The notes under the pieces: generated by a model
Told to the model about the DNA's origin: nothing
Seen by the model: only the letters and a program-made list of their open reading frames with translations
Database searches by the model: none
Assembly (NCBI GenBank): GCA_934316545.1
Contig: CAKRDT010000031.1
Span: forward strand, 1-22,105
DNA length: 22,105 nucleotides
Direction: 5' to 3'
DNA from: an uncultured Agathobacter sp.
Lineage (GTDB): Bacteria; Bacillota; Clostridia; Lachnospirales; Lachnospiraceae
Position numbers and translations under genes: made by a program
Part shown: positions 14,608-22,105 of the stretch, one piece after another
How the letters are laid out: every line of letters starts with the position of its first letter
How positions within the stretch are numbered: the first letter of the stretch is position 1

Positions 14608-16278
14608 ATGGATAAGAAGAAAGTATGGGTCGTAGGACATAAGCATCCGGATACGGATTCCATCTGTGCAGCGATCGCTTATGCAAATTATAAGAATGCA
14701 CTTCGCGAGGCAGAGAATCCGAACGAGAATATCGAGTATGTGCCGAAGCGTGCGGGAAGCATTAATGCGGAGACTATGTATGTGCTTGAGCGGTTTAAGG
14801 TAGAAGCACCGAAACTGGTATCGGATGTCGGAACGCAGCTGCGTGATATCCGCATGCGTAAGACGGAAGGCGTCAGCAGTCACATCTCCATGAAGAAAGC
14901 ATGGGAGATGATGAAAATCCTTGGCGTTGTTACGCTTCCGGTTGTGCGGGAGAATAAATTGGAAGGATTGATCGTGACCGGCGATATCGCGAAATCCTAT
15001 ATGGATGTATATGACAATTCGATTCTTTCGACCGCGCGCACGCAGTATAAGAATATTATAGAGACTCTGGAAGGACAGCTGCTGACCGGCAATGAGCATG
15101 CCTACTTTGTCAAGGGCAATGTAGTGATCGGCGTAGGTACGCCGGAAGTCCTTTCTTCGGCAGTAGCTACGGATGATCTGGTTATGATCGGTGATCGCGA
15201 GGAGTCGCAGCTTTTGTGCATTGCATCGAATTGCAGTTGCATGATCGTGACAAACGGATATGAGGTGAGCCGGGATGTGATCGAGGCGGCGAAGGAGAAA
15301 GAGGTCGTTGTGATCTCCACGCCGTATGATACCTTTACCGCTGCCCGTCTGATCAATCAGAGTATTCCGATCAAGCATTTTATGACGAAGAAAGATATTG
15401 TACACTTTGATGTGGACGATTATGTTGATGAGGTGCGCGAGGCGGTAGCAAAGATTCGTCACCGTGACTTTCCGATCCTTGATGAAAATCAGAATTATGT
15501 AGGAATGTTTTCCAGACGAAACCTGATGAACACACAGAAAAAGCAGTTGATACTGGTGGATCATAATGAGAAATCGCAGGCGGTTGCCAATATTGATGAG
15601 GCGGAAATCCTTGAAATTATCGATCATCATCGTCTGGGAAGTCTCGAGACGATGGCTCCGGTATATTTTCGTAATCAGCCGCTTGGTTGTACGTCGACGA
15701 TCATCTATCAGATGTATCTGGAAAAAGGCGTAGAGATCAACCCTCAGATGGCGGGGATCATGTGTGCCGCAATCCTGTCGGATACACTGATGTTTCGCTC
15801 GCCGACCTGTACAGAAGTTGACCGAAGTGCAGCACTTGCGCTTGCCAAGATCGCAGGCGTGGAAGTGACTGAACTTGCTTCTGCAATGTTTGAGGCTGGA
15901 AGCGACTTTGATAATAAGACAGAAGATGAAATATTAAACCAGGATTTTAAAATCTTCCATTCCGGGAACATCAATTTTGGTGTGGCGCAGATCAGTGCGA
16001 TGGGGCGTCAGGAATTGGATAAAGTACAGGAACGTATTGCACCGAAACTGGATCAGCTTCTCGGAGAGAAACAGATCCAAATGGTATTTGTGATGCTGAC
16101 GGATATATTGAACGAATCGACAAATTTGATCTATCGTGGTGCGGATGCGGCGCAGATTATTGAGAGTGCATACAATTGTGAATCTTCGGAAAGCGGAGTG
16201 ATGCTCAAAGGTGTGGTATCGCGCAAGAAGCAGTTAATTCCGGTGCTGATCAATACGATGGCGGAGCGTCAGGCGTAA
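14608..16278 (+). CDS. ppaC: Manganese-dependent inorganic pyrophosphatase with CBS-DRTGG-CBS regulatory insert
   Basis: Family II inorganic pyrophosphatase, hydrolysing pyrophosphate to two phosphates in the cytoplasm with Mn or Co. It has 556 residues from the ATG at 14608, which follows a GAGAG site; an in-frame TTG at 14572 would add 12 residues but has poorer support. The DHH-family motifs are present: HPDTDS (13-18), the SDTLMF aspartate (D392), DHH (339-341) and the C-terminal SRKKQ (538-542). Simple family II enzymes are about 310 residues. The extra ~250 residues between the first and second DHH motifs fit a CBS domain (about 70-125), a DRTGG domain (about 130-235) and a second CBS domain (about 250-305). 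In characterised clostridial enzymes this insert binds adenine nucleotides (AMP/ADP inhibit; ATP or diadenosine polyphosphates activate). That this copy is regulated the same way is inference. It stands alone, convergent with the AraC-family gene. Confidence 0.94.
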   Translation: MDKKKVWVVGHKHPDTDSICAAIAYANYKNALREAENPNENIEYVPKRAGSINAETMYVLERFKVEAPKLVSDVGTQLRDIRMRKTEGVSSHISMKKAWEMMKILGVVTLPVVRENKLEGLIVTGDIAKSYMDVYDNSILSTARTQYKNIIETLEGQLLTGNEHAYFVKGNVVIGVGTPEVLSSAVATDDLVMIGDREESQLLCIASNCSCMIVTNGYEVSRDVIEAAKEKEVVVISTPYDTFTAARLINQSIPIKHFMTKKDIVHFDVDDYVDEVREAVAKIRHRDFPILDENQNYVGMFSRRNLMNTQKKQLILVDHNEKSQAVANIDEAEILEIIDHHRLGSLETMAPVYFRNQPLGCTSTIIYQMYLEKGVEINPQMAGIMCAAILSDTLMFRSPTCTEVDRSAALALAKIAGVEVTELASAMFEAGSDFDNKTEDEILNQDFKIFHSGNINFGVAQISAMGRQELDKVQERIAPKLDQLLGEKQIQMVFVMLTDILNESTNLIYRGADAAQIIESAYNCESSESGVMLKGVVSRKKQLIPVLINTMAERQA

Positions 16279-16295
16279 GGAATGATCACGGATAA

Positions 16296-16345
16296 AGAAA
16301 ACGAGAAATGCAAGTCCATTTTTGGATTGACATTTCTCGTTTTCT
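16296..16345. terminator. Long bidirectional terminator between ppaC and the AraC-family gene
   Basis: The arms 16296-16310 and 16331-16345 are perfect 15-bp reverse complements, starting AGAAAACGAG. Inside, TCCA (16315-16318) pairs with TGGA (16323-16326). The arms are A-rich on the left and T-rich on the right, so each strand ends its stem in a T-rich run. It lies between two converging genes and can serve both. Confidence 0.88.
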
Positions 16346-16409
16346 ATTTGCGCAAGGCAATGGCAGCGTTCTTGTTTGTGCCGGAGCAATGCGACTGCCA
16401 CATGGTGGT

Positions 16410-17273
16410 TTATTCGTTTGGAAGCGTGTTTTGCTGATGGAACTGTTCGCGCGGTGAACAGCCGAAATTTTTCTTGTAAGCGCGGGAGAAGGTTGAGTAA
16501 TTTCGAAAGCCACATTCGTAACATACATTTGTGATCGGATCTCCCTGCCTGATTCGTTCGCGTGCAAGCAGAAGACGTTTGGTGGACAGATAATTTCCAA
16601 TCGTATATCCGGTTTCCTCCTTGAAAGCATGCATCAGATGATAGCGGCTGAGATAGAAGGTTTCAGCCAAAAAATCAATGGATATGTCATCTGTTAAATG
16701 CTCATTTAAGAAATCGATAACCTCGATCATTTTCTTGTTCGATGAGGAGTTGGTCAGATACTCCACACCGTTGTGAATTGCTACCCGGTTGAGCTGGATC
16801 ATAAACTCAAGGAATAATAAATTACGGTACAGCGCGTTTGCATATTCATTGGAATCGAGCGACTGTTCCAATTCGCGTACGATCTGTCCGAGTTTGGTCG
16901 TGCCGAATGCAGGTACACGTAAGACGTGAGACTGCTTCTGATGCGCCTCAATCAGACACTGTGCCAGATCATATTCCGAGGTCCGGTAGGTGTTCAGATA
17001 ATCCTTCGAAATATAGATGATAATGCGCTCGTACGTTGCGGTATCATGGAGGATGGGACGATGGACTTCGCCTGCCGGAACGAATACAATGTCGTCCGGT
17101 TTCAAATCGTAAGTGCGTCCTTCCACGCAGTAGGAGACATTTCCTTTCATGAGTAACAGAATTTTATGGAAATCATGAAAGTGAAAGTCGATCGGAGTCA
17201 TGCCTTTATCCCTGAGGTGAAAAATCTTAAAATCGCTATTCAGATATCCTGTTTTTTCATATTCGTTCATCAT
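16410..17273 (-). CDS. AraC-family transcriptional regulator with cupin sensor domain
   Basis: A 287-residue DNA-binding regulator. The N-terminal half (about 15-100) is a cupin-type sensor with HFHDFHKILL (31-40), the PDD turn and PAGEVHRP (66-73), as in regulators that bind small carbon compounds. The C-terminal ~100 residues carry the two helix-turn-helix motifs of AraC/XylS proteins: DDISIDFLAETFYLSRYHLM (about 195-214) and the second helix pair ending CGFRNYSTFSRAYKKNFG (254-271), followed by the family's SPREQF. The start could be either of two adjacent ATG codons (17273 or 17270); no strong ribosome binding site is visible. It diverges from dapF across 190 bases and converges on ppaC. 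The ligand and targets cannot be read from sequence; its own promoter region or a distant carbohydrate operon are usual targets, and no sugar genes are nearby. Confidence 0.92.
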   Translation of the reverse strand: MMNEYEKTGYLNSDFKIFHLRDKGMTPIDFHFHDFHKILLLMKGNVSYCVEGRTYDLKPDDIVFVPAGEVHRPILHDTATYERIIIYISKDYLNTYRTSEYDLAQCLIEAHQKQSHVLRVPAFGTTKLGQIVRELEQSLDSNEYANALYRNLLFLEFMIQLNRVAIHNGVEYLTNSSSNKKMIEVIDFLNEHLTDDISIDFLAETFYLSRYHLMHAFKEETGYTIGNYLSTKRLLLARERIRQGDPITNVCYECGFRNYSTFSRAYKKNFGCSPREQFHQQNTLPNE

Positions 17274-17328
17274 ATATAAAGTTTACTATGAAGGCACACA
17301 ATTTGCAATATAGAAAGCACTTAGGATG

Positions 17329-17365
17329 TTTTCAGGATAGAAAGTGCGAAGTATACTATAGTATA
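17329..17365. promoter_or_regulatory. Candidate dapF promoter overlapping a 14-bp perfect palindrome
   Basis: TTTTCA (17329-17334) and TATACT (17352-17357) are separated by 17 bases on the plus strand. The -10 box is the first part of TATACTATAGTATA (17352-17365), a perfect 14-bp palindrome. The palindrome could be an operator, or simply reflect -10-like sequence on both strands in the divergent region between the AraC-family gene and dapF. Confidence 0.45.
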
Positions 17366-17463
17366 GTACAAAGAATATAGATAAAAGGTTGGCATATAGC
17401 AGCTTGCCGGAAAGCGGATGGATTTCGGAATCGATAGGACTTTAGGAAGCAGGAGGAAATGAT

Positions 17464-18300
17464 ATGAAATTTACGAAGATGCATGGATGCGGGAATGATT
17501 ATGTATATGTGAATTTGTTTGAGGAAAAGATGAAGGATCCCGCAAAGGTTTCGATCGCGGTCAGTGACCGGCATTTTGGAATCGGATCGGATGGACTTAT
17601 TACGATCGGACCTTCCGATGTGGCGGATTTTCGTATGAGAATCTATAATGCGGACGGATCGGAAGCGGAGATGTGCGGAAATGGTATTCGATGCGTTGCA
17701 AAGTATGTGTATGACCATAAGCTGACGGATCAGACACAGATTCGCGTGGAGACGGGGGCGGGAATCAAGACGTTGGAGCTTACCGTGGAAAATGATAAAG
17801 TTACACTTGTCCGTGTGGATATGGGAGAGCCGATCCTGACACCTTCTCTGATTCCGGTTGTGGCGGATGGCGAGCGTGTTGTGGATGAGCCGATTGTGGT
17901 GGCCGGCAAAGAGTGGAGAATGACCTGTGTATCTATGGGAAATCCACATGCGGTGTTGTTTGTAGATGATGTAGAACATTTTGAGTTGGAAAAATACGGA
18001 CCGCTTTTTGAAAGGCATGAGCGTTTCCCGAAGCGGACCAATACAGAGTTTGTACAGATTGTATCGAGGAGCGAAGCAATCATGAGAGTATGGGAGCGTG
18101 GCTCGGCGGAAACATGGGCGTGCGGAACCGGTACATGTGCGACCGTTATGGCGTGCATTTTGAACGGCTGCACCGATGACAGTGTGTTAGTGCATCTGCG
18201 CGGCGGCAATCTGCGTATTGATTATGACCGGAAGAGTAATCACCTGTTTATGACAGGCCCGGCAACGGAGGTGTTTGAAGGGGAAATTTTTATTAAGTAG
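17464..18300 (+). CDS. dapF: Diaminopimelate epimerase
   Basis: Converts LL-diaminopimelate to meso-diaminopimelate, the precursor of lysine and of the peptidoglycan cross-linking residue, in the cytoplasm without cofactor. At 278 residues it has the family's usual length. The two catalytic cysteines are visible in their motifs: C71 in MCGNGIRC and C220 in WACGTGTC. Substrate-site stretches GCGNDY (8-13), GSDG (41-44), YNADGSEAEM (61-70) and MGNPHAV (158-164) are present. An AGGAGG site sits seven bases before the ATG. Its neighbours murE and dapA belong to the same pathway, which fits a DAP-type peptidoglycan. Confidence 0.97.
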   Translation: MKFTKMHGCGNDYVYVNLFEEKMKDPAKVSIAVSDRHFGIGSDGLITIGPSDVADFRMRIYNADGSEAEMCGNGIRCVAKYVYDHKLTDQTQIRVETGAGIKTLELTVENDKVTLVRVDMGEPILTPSLIPVVADGERVVDEPIVVAGKEWRMTCVSMGNPHAVLFVDDVEHFELEKYGPLFERHERFPKRTNTEFVQIVSRSEAIMRVWERGSAETWACGTGTCATVMACILNGCTDDSVLVHLRGGNLRIDYDRKSNHLFMTGPATEVFEGEIFIK

Positions 18301-18310
18301 GCTGCATAAA

Positions 18311-18348
18311 GAAATGGTATAAGTGTACTTTATGATATGAGCCATTTC
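18311..18348. repeat. Inverted repeat between dapF and murE
   Basis: GAAATGG (18311-18317) and CCATTTC (18342-18348) are perfect 7-bp inverted repeats 24 bases apart. ATAAAG (18306-18311) can pair instead with CTTTAT (18328-18333), so two alternative folds are possible. No T tract follows. It could be a weak attenuator or processing site, or chance. Confidence 0.3.
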
Positions 18349-18403
18349 AGATTACAGTAAACGGATTGAAATATACAGTGGTTTGATAGAGGAGGAAAAT
18401 AAA

Positions 18404-19876
18404 ATGGTACTGAAACAGTTAGTGGAAGAGATGAAATACGAGGTGTTGGCAGGCAGCGTCGATACCGATGTTACAACACTTGTCTATGATTCGAGAAAAG
18501 TGGAAAAGGGATCGGTGTTTGTATGTATCAGCGGAAGCGTCAGAGATGCGCATGAATTTATTCCGGATGTTATTGCAAAAGGCGCTGCAGCGATCATTGT
18601 CGAGAAAGATGTAGAACCACAGGATGGAGTGACATATCTTAAAGTAGAAGATTCGCGTCTGGCACTGGCGTGCATGTCTGCTGCGTATTTTGGCCACCCG
18701 GCAAGAAAATTAAAGACGATTGGAATTACCGGTACCAAGGGAAAGACAACAACCACATATATGGTAAAATCCATTCTTGAATCTGCCGGTATCCGGACCG
18801 GTTTGATTGGCACGATTGAATCGATTGTCGGTGAAAAACGTATTCCGTCTGCAAACACAACACCGGAGTCTTATCGTGTACAGGAATTGTTCCATGAGAT
18901 GGTAGAAGCGGGATTGGAAGCGGTCGTGATGGAAGTGTCCTCGCAGGCGCTCATGCTTCACCGTGTATCCGGATTCATGTTTGATATTGGAGTATTTACA
19001 AATCTTGAACCGGATCACATCGGAGAAAATGAACATAAAGACTTTGCAGATTATATGCATTGTAAGAGCCTGCTGTTTCGGCAATGTAAACTTGGAATCT
19101 TTAATGGTGACAGTGAACATCTGCAGGGAATCCTTGAGGGACATACCTGCAAAGTGGAAACTTTTGGATATGGCAAGGGCAATGATCTCGTTGCAGATGG
19201 CGTAGAATTAAAGAAAGAGCATGGAGCACTCGGTGTGCGTTATCATGTGAGCGGTTTGATGAACTTTGATGTCGAAGTGAATGTGCCGGGAAGTTTTTCT
19301 GTTTACAATTCTCTGACCGCGATTGCAATCTGCCACCATTTTGGCGTGGATGTAGAGAAAATTAAGCACGCATTACTTCATGTCAGTGTTAAAGGAAGGA
19401 TTGAGATCGTTCCGGTGACCAAACGTTATACGATTATGATCGACTATGCGCATAACGCAATGTCTTTAGAGAGCCTGCTTACAACGCTTCGCGAGTATGA
19501 ACCGGGGCGCCTGGTATGTCTGTTCGGATGCGGAGGAAACCGTGCAAAGTCCAGACGATATGAAATGGGCGAAGTATCTTCCCGGCTTGCAGACCTTACG
19601 GTTGTTACGTCCGATAATCCAAGAAATGAGGAACCGATGGATATCATCAACGATATTCTTGTCGGTGTGCATAAGGCGGATGGAGAATATGTTACGATTC
19701 CGGATCGTAAGGAGGCAATTGCATATTGCATGAAATATGCACAGGACGGAGATATTGTGGTGCTGGCAGGAAAGGGACACGAAGATTATCAGGAAATCTG
19801 CGGAGTCAAGCATCATATGGATGAACGCGAATTGATCGCTGATATCATAAAAGAAAATCCTGATTTGAATTTATAG
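18404..19876 (+). CDS. murE: UDP-MurNAc-tripeptide synthetase, meso-DAP-adding type
   Basis: A Mur ligase that adds the third amino acid to UDP-MurNAc-L-Ala-D-Glu in the cytoplasm, using ATP. It has 490 residues from the ATG at 18404, which follows AGAGGAGG by eight bases; an in-frame TTG at 18383 lies upstream of that site and is rejected. The N-terminal UDP-binding domain has YDSRKVEKG. The ATP loop is GITGTKGKTTTT (about 107-118). TTPE, the likely carbamylated Lys (HCKSLLF), DYAHN and GKGHED follow in the usual order. The DNPR motif (404-407), which distinguishes enzymes that add meso-diaminopimelate from those that add lysine, is intact. dapF lies upstream and dapA starts 13 bases downstream, so precursor supply and use are grouped. 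Start and motifs are clear; substrate is inferred from DNPR. Confidence 0.95.
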   Translation: MVLKQLVEEMKYEVLAGSVDTDVTTLVYDSRKVEKGSVFVCISGSVRDAHEFIPDVIAKGAAAIIVEKDVEPQDGVTYLKVEDSRLALACMSAAYFGHPARKLKTIGITGTKGKTTTTYMVKSILESAGIRTGLIGTIESIVGEKRIPSANTTPESYRVQELFHEMVEAGLEAVVMEVSSQALMLHRVSGFMFDIGVFTNLEPDHIGENEHKDFADYMHCKSLLFRQCKLGIFNGDSEHLQGILEGHTCKVETFGYGKGNDLVADGVELKKEHGALGVRYHVSGLMNFDVEVNVPGSFSVYNSLTAIAICHHFGVDVEKIKHALLHVSVKGRIEIVPVTKRYTIMIDYAHNAMSLESLLTTLREYEPGRLVCLFGCGGNRAKSRRYEMGEVSSRLADLTVVTSDNPRNEEPMDIINDILVGVHKADGEYVTIPDRKEAIAYCMKYAQDGDIVVLAGKGHEDYQEICGVKHHMDERELIADIIKENPDLNL

Positions 19877-19889
19877 TTGGAGGGGATAT

Positions 19890-20774
19890 ATGGAACTGTT
19901 TCGTGGTGCTGGAGTTGCATTAATTACTCCGTTTCATGAAGACAAAAGCATAAATTATGAGATGCTGGAGCAGCTTGTTGAACGCCAGATTACAAACGGA
20001 ACGGATGCACTCATTGTGTGCGGATCAACCGGTGAGCCGGCAACGATGAGCGAGGAGGAACGTTTATCAGTCATTTCCAGAGTCATTAGCTGCGCCAAAC
20101 ATCGGGTGCCTGTTATTGCAGGAACCGGCAGTAACTCGACGGAAGGAGCCGCTTCCTTTACCCGCAAGGCAGCTGAACTCGGGGCGGATGGAATGCTTGT
20201 TGTTACGCCTTATTATAATAAGGCGACACAGAACGGATTGTATGAGCATTACAGAGCGATTGCTACGCAGACCGACCAGCCGGTTATTATGTACAATGTA
20301 CCGTCACGGACGGGATGTAACCTTCTGCCGCAGACGGCGGCAAGAATTGCACAGGATTGTCCGAATATTGTGGGAATCAAAGAGGCAAGCGGCAATCTGT
20401 CGCAGGTCGCACATCTCGCAAAATTGACGCAGGGGCGTTTGGCAATTTATTCGGGCAATGATGATCAGATTGTTCCGGTTCTGTCATTGGGCGGTGTGGG
20501 AGTTATCTCGGTATTGTCCAATGTAGTTCCGAAAGAAACACATGAAATGGTCGACAGTTTCTTAAATGGAGATTTGATAACTGCAAGAAAACTCCAATTA
20601 AACTATCTTGATCTGATAGAAGCTTTGTTTTCAGAAGTGAATCCAATTCCGGTGAAGGCCGCGATGCGCCTGTTGGGATATCCGGTTGGAGGACTCAGAC
20701 TTCCACTTACGGAACTTGAGGAAGAGCATTATAAAGAACTTACGGAAGTTATGGATCGACATCATTTACTCTGA
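19890..20774 (+). CDS. dapA: 4-hydroxy-tetrahydrodipicolinate synthase
   Basis: Condenses pyruvate with aspartate semialdehyde, the first committed step of the DAP/lysine branch, in the cytoplasm. It has the usual family length of 294 residues. The Schiff-base lysine is K164 in GIKEASGN. The triad region is CGSTGEP (44-50, with Ser46-Thr47 where E. coli has Thr-Thr), and Tyr135 and Arg140 lie in YNVPSRTG. GGAGGGG lies a few bases before the ATG. The 13-base gap to murE points to one transcript. Other members of the DapA/NAL family (e.g. N-acetylneuraminate lyase) share the fold, but the Tyr/Arg motif and the neighbours favour DapA. Confidence 0.95.
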   Translation: MELFRGAGVALITPFHEDKSINYEMLEQLVERQITNGTDALIVCGSTGEPATMSEEERLSVISRVISCAKHRVPVIAGTGSNSTEGAASFTRKAAELGADGMLVVTPYYNKATQNGLYEHYRAIATQTDQPVIMYNVPSRTGCNLLPQTAARIAQDCPNIVGIKEASGNLSQVAHLAKLTQGRLAIYSGNDDQIVPVLSLGGVGVISVLSNVVPKETHEMVDSFLNGDLITARKLQLNYLDLIEALFSEVNPIPVKAAMRLLGYPVGGLRLPLTELEEEHYKELTEVMDRHHLL

Positions 20775-20877
20775 TTACGGATGATCAGACGATGGGAAGA
20801 TTGCCGATTTTATGAATACACTTCTGTGAGAGATGAAAGAATACGAATGATGATATGCAGAGTATAAAGGAGAAACA

Positions 20878-21441
20878 ATGGGAAAACAACATTGGAAGCC
20901 GGGGAATATGCTCAATCCGGTACCTGTGGTTATGGTATCCGTTACGGATAAAGAGGGCAAATCAAATATTATTACAGTTGCATGGGCAGGTACGGTATGT
21001 ACGAATCCACCGATGGTCTCTATTTCCGTGCGGCCATCACGCTATTCCTACCAGATTTTGGAAGAAACCGGTGAATTTGTAATTAATCTGACGAATGAGT
21101 CGTTGGTAAAGGCTTGTGATTATTGTGGGGTTGTCAGTGGAAAAGATGTAGATAAATTTCAGAAAACAGGACTGACTCCGATTCCTATGCAGCATGTATG
21201 CGCGAGGGGAATCAAAGAAAGTCCTGTTAACATGGAGTGCCGGATTACCGAGAAGCGCGAGCTTGGCAGCCACACGATGTTTATCGCAGAAGTCGTCGGC
21301 GTAACGGTTGACGATGACTATATGGATGAGACCGGAAAATTTCATATCAATGAATCCGGACTTGTTATGTATTCGCATGGTGAATATTTCGCCCTTGGTA
21401 AAAAACTTGGCAAATTCGGATATAGCGTAAAAAAGAAATGA
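20878..21441 (+). CDS. Flavin reductase-like, FMN-binding split-barrel protein
   Basis: A 187-residue flavin-binding protein of the flavin reductase-like domain family. The N-terminal MLNPVPVVMVSV and the following TVAWAGTVCTNPPMVSISVR region match the FMN-binding strand pattern. The conserved GEFVINL follows at about 64-70, and the C-terminal strand has FIAEVVGVTVDD. No substrate can be assigned; family members reduce free flavin or serve as FMN electron carriers. Cysteines occur in the mid part (ACDYCGVVSG) with no cluster motif. AAGGAGA lies a few bases before the ATG. It follows dapA by 103 bases, without a clear terminator between, so it may be co-transcribed. It ends seven bases from the converging DUF4364-like gene. 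Confidence 0.85.
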   Translation: MGKQHWKPGNMLNPVPVVMVSVTDKEGKSNIITVAWAGTVCTNPPMVSISVRPSRYSYQILEETGEFVINLTNESLVKACDYCGVVSGKDVDKFQKTGLTPIPMQHVCARGIKESPVNMECRITEKRELGSHTMFIAEVVGVTVDDDYMDETGKFHINESGLVMYSHGEYFALGKKLGKFGYSVKKK

Positions 21442-21448
21442 AAATTTA

Positions 21449-21964
21449 TTATTTGAGCAACATATCCATCAGATATGCGTACACATCTTCATTCTGATTT
21501 TTCCAGTTGTTACAGATTGCTTCTGCCTGTTCCTTGGTGGAAACAGAAAGTGTCAGATCAATGATCGTGTTGCTGTCGGAACGAACCTGACAGCGCACGG
21601 CATATTTTTGGTTTGTCGTTTTATAATAATCTGCAAGAATCGAATTCTCCTGACGAAATTCTAATTGGTTTTCTTCGAAAAACCGGATTACATCGGCTTC
21701 AATTCCATCATTGATCTTATCTTTAAAGAACCCCAGAGTCTCTTTTCCCGCAGCGGTCAGAGTGTACTGTGTGTTTGAGTGTGTGGATTCTGCGAGAATC
21801 AGATTGGTATCGACGAGATCTCCAAGCACTTCCTGTACCCGAAAGTAATCGGTGTATTCTTCATTTAAGAAAAAGTTGGAGATCTGTGTATTGGTCAGGG
21901 GAAATCCGGCCTTACTCAGCATGTATAAAATTGTAAGTTTATAAATCGTAAATGGTTCTGCCAT
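21449..21964 (-). CDS. DUF4364-like winged-helix protein
   Basis: A 171-residue protein resembling the DUF4364 family found in Clostridia. Residues 1-75 read as a winged-helix domain: a helix with YKLTILYMLSKAG, then NTQISNFFL and FRVQEVLGDLVDTNLI, then a short wing with TQYTLTAAGKETL. That arrangement suits DNA binding, but targets are unknown. The C-terminal half (about 80-171) is an alpha/beta domain without a recognisable catalytic motif. An AAGGAGA site lies about nine bases before the ATG on the minus strand. It stands alone leftward and converges on the flavin reductase-like gene with no room for a separate terminator. The family name is recalled from the pattern and was not checked by a search. 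Confidence 0.75.
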   Translation of the reverse strand: MAEPFTIYKLTILYMLSKAGFPLTNTQISNFFLNEEYTDYFRVQEVLGDLVDTNLILAESTHSNTQYTLTAAGKETLGFFKDKINDGIEADVIRFFEENQLEFRQENSILADYYKTTNQKYAVRCQVRSDSNTIIDLTLSVSTKEQAEAICNNWKNQNEDVYAYLMDMLLK

Positions 21965-21999
21965 GTGTTATGTCTCCTTTTTATGTTGATGTACGGTAG

Positions 22000-22066
22000 G
22001 CGTTTGCGAAACTCCTGTGGCGGCGTGCTTCCGGCTGGGCTGACCCGGTGGCGGGCTTCTACGCTG
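22000..22066. other. GC-rich segment, possible interspersed repeat
   Basis: This stretch upstream of the DUF4364-like gene is clearly richer in G and C than the flanking DNA. It holds two related units, GTGGCGGCGTGCTTC (22017-22031) and GTGGCGGGCTTC (22048-22059). A small hairpin follows: GATTTT (22072-22077) with AAAATC (22082-22087). The minus strand has an open frame from the window edge through this segment (starting MILSKIVFSVEARHRV) into the DUF4364-like gene. No ribosome binding site supports it. I have a vague recollection of similar short frames from repeats in Lachnospiraceae genomes; this was not checked. Confidence 0.35.
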
Positions 22067-22105
22067 AACACGATTTTAGACAAAATCATTGAATTTGCGA
22101 AAATC

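Noticed and set aside
14554..15630. 358-residue open frame on the minus strand
   Set aside because: It lies wholly antisense to most of ppaC, whose motifs are intact, and its His/Arg/Ile-rich composition is typical of a shadow frame.
17356..18018. 220-residue open frame on the minus strand
   Set aside because: Antisense to dapF, which has both catalytic cysteine motifs intact; no supporting start.
20770..20789. TCTGAT/ATCAGA inverted repeat at the end of dapA as a terminator
   Set aside because: Only 6 bp, overlaps the stop codon, and is not followed by a T tract.

Overview
The window looks like a chromosomal core-metabolism segment of an anaerobic, low-to-moderate GC Firmicute, most likely a gut Lachnospiraceae/Clostridia member. 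Support: a clostridial-type pyruvate:ferredoxin oxidoreductase, a trimeric [FeFe]-hydrogenase, a CBS/DRTGG family II pyrophosphatase, a DUF4364-type protein, strong AGGAGG-type ribosome binding sites, and the DAP branch of lysine/peptidoglycan synthesis. The genus cannot be fixed from the sequence alone. No tRNA, rRNA, CRISPR array, insertion sequence or phage gene was seen.

Layout. 1-698 has no convincing gene; it holds an AT-rich hairpin and a Fur-box-like dyad that probably belong to a leftward gene outside the window. A leftward ABC-F ATPase gene (699-2339) and a rightward PAS/GGDEF/GAF/GGDEF/EAL cyclic-di-GMP protein gene (2512-5622) diverge from a shared intergenic region with two well-formed promoters. 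Next comes the energy block. It holds PFOR (nifJ, 5756-9286) as its own unit with a strong terminator, then the hydC-hydB-hydA operon (9540-13591) encoding a NuoE-like subunit, a NuoF-like subunit and a [FeFe]-hydrogenase, closed by another strong terminator. PFOR reduces ferredoxin while oxidising pyruvate. HydABC most likely re-oxidises that ferredoxin together with NADH and releases H2.

A small unit follows with its own promoter and terminator, encoding an unrecognised coiled-coil protein with a C-terminal membrane anchor (13715-14506). Then come a CBS-DRTGG manganese pyrophosphatase (ppaC, 14608-16278), a long bidirectional-type terminator, and a leftward AraC-family regulator (16410-17273). 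Diverging from that regulator is a DAP/cell-wall cluster: dapF (17464-18300), murE (18404-19876, with the DNPR motif of the meso-DAP-adding type) and dapA (19890-20774). A flavin-reductase-like split-barrel protein (20878-21441) follows and converges, with a 7-base gap, on a leftward DUF4364-like winged-helix protein (21449-21964). The last ~100 bases hold a GC-rich segment unlike its surroundings, possibly an interspersed repeat.

I found no clearly new multi-gene system. The observations most worth a second look are the unknown coiled-coil anchor protein, the ABC-F protein with several altered ATP-site residues in its second half, the dual GGDEF/EAL architecture, the dyad in the PFOR leader, the candidate Fur site at the left edge and the GC-rich right edge.
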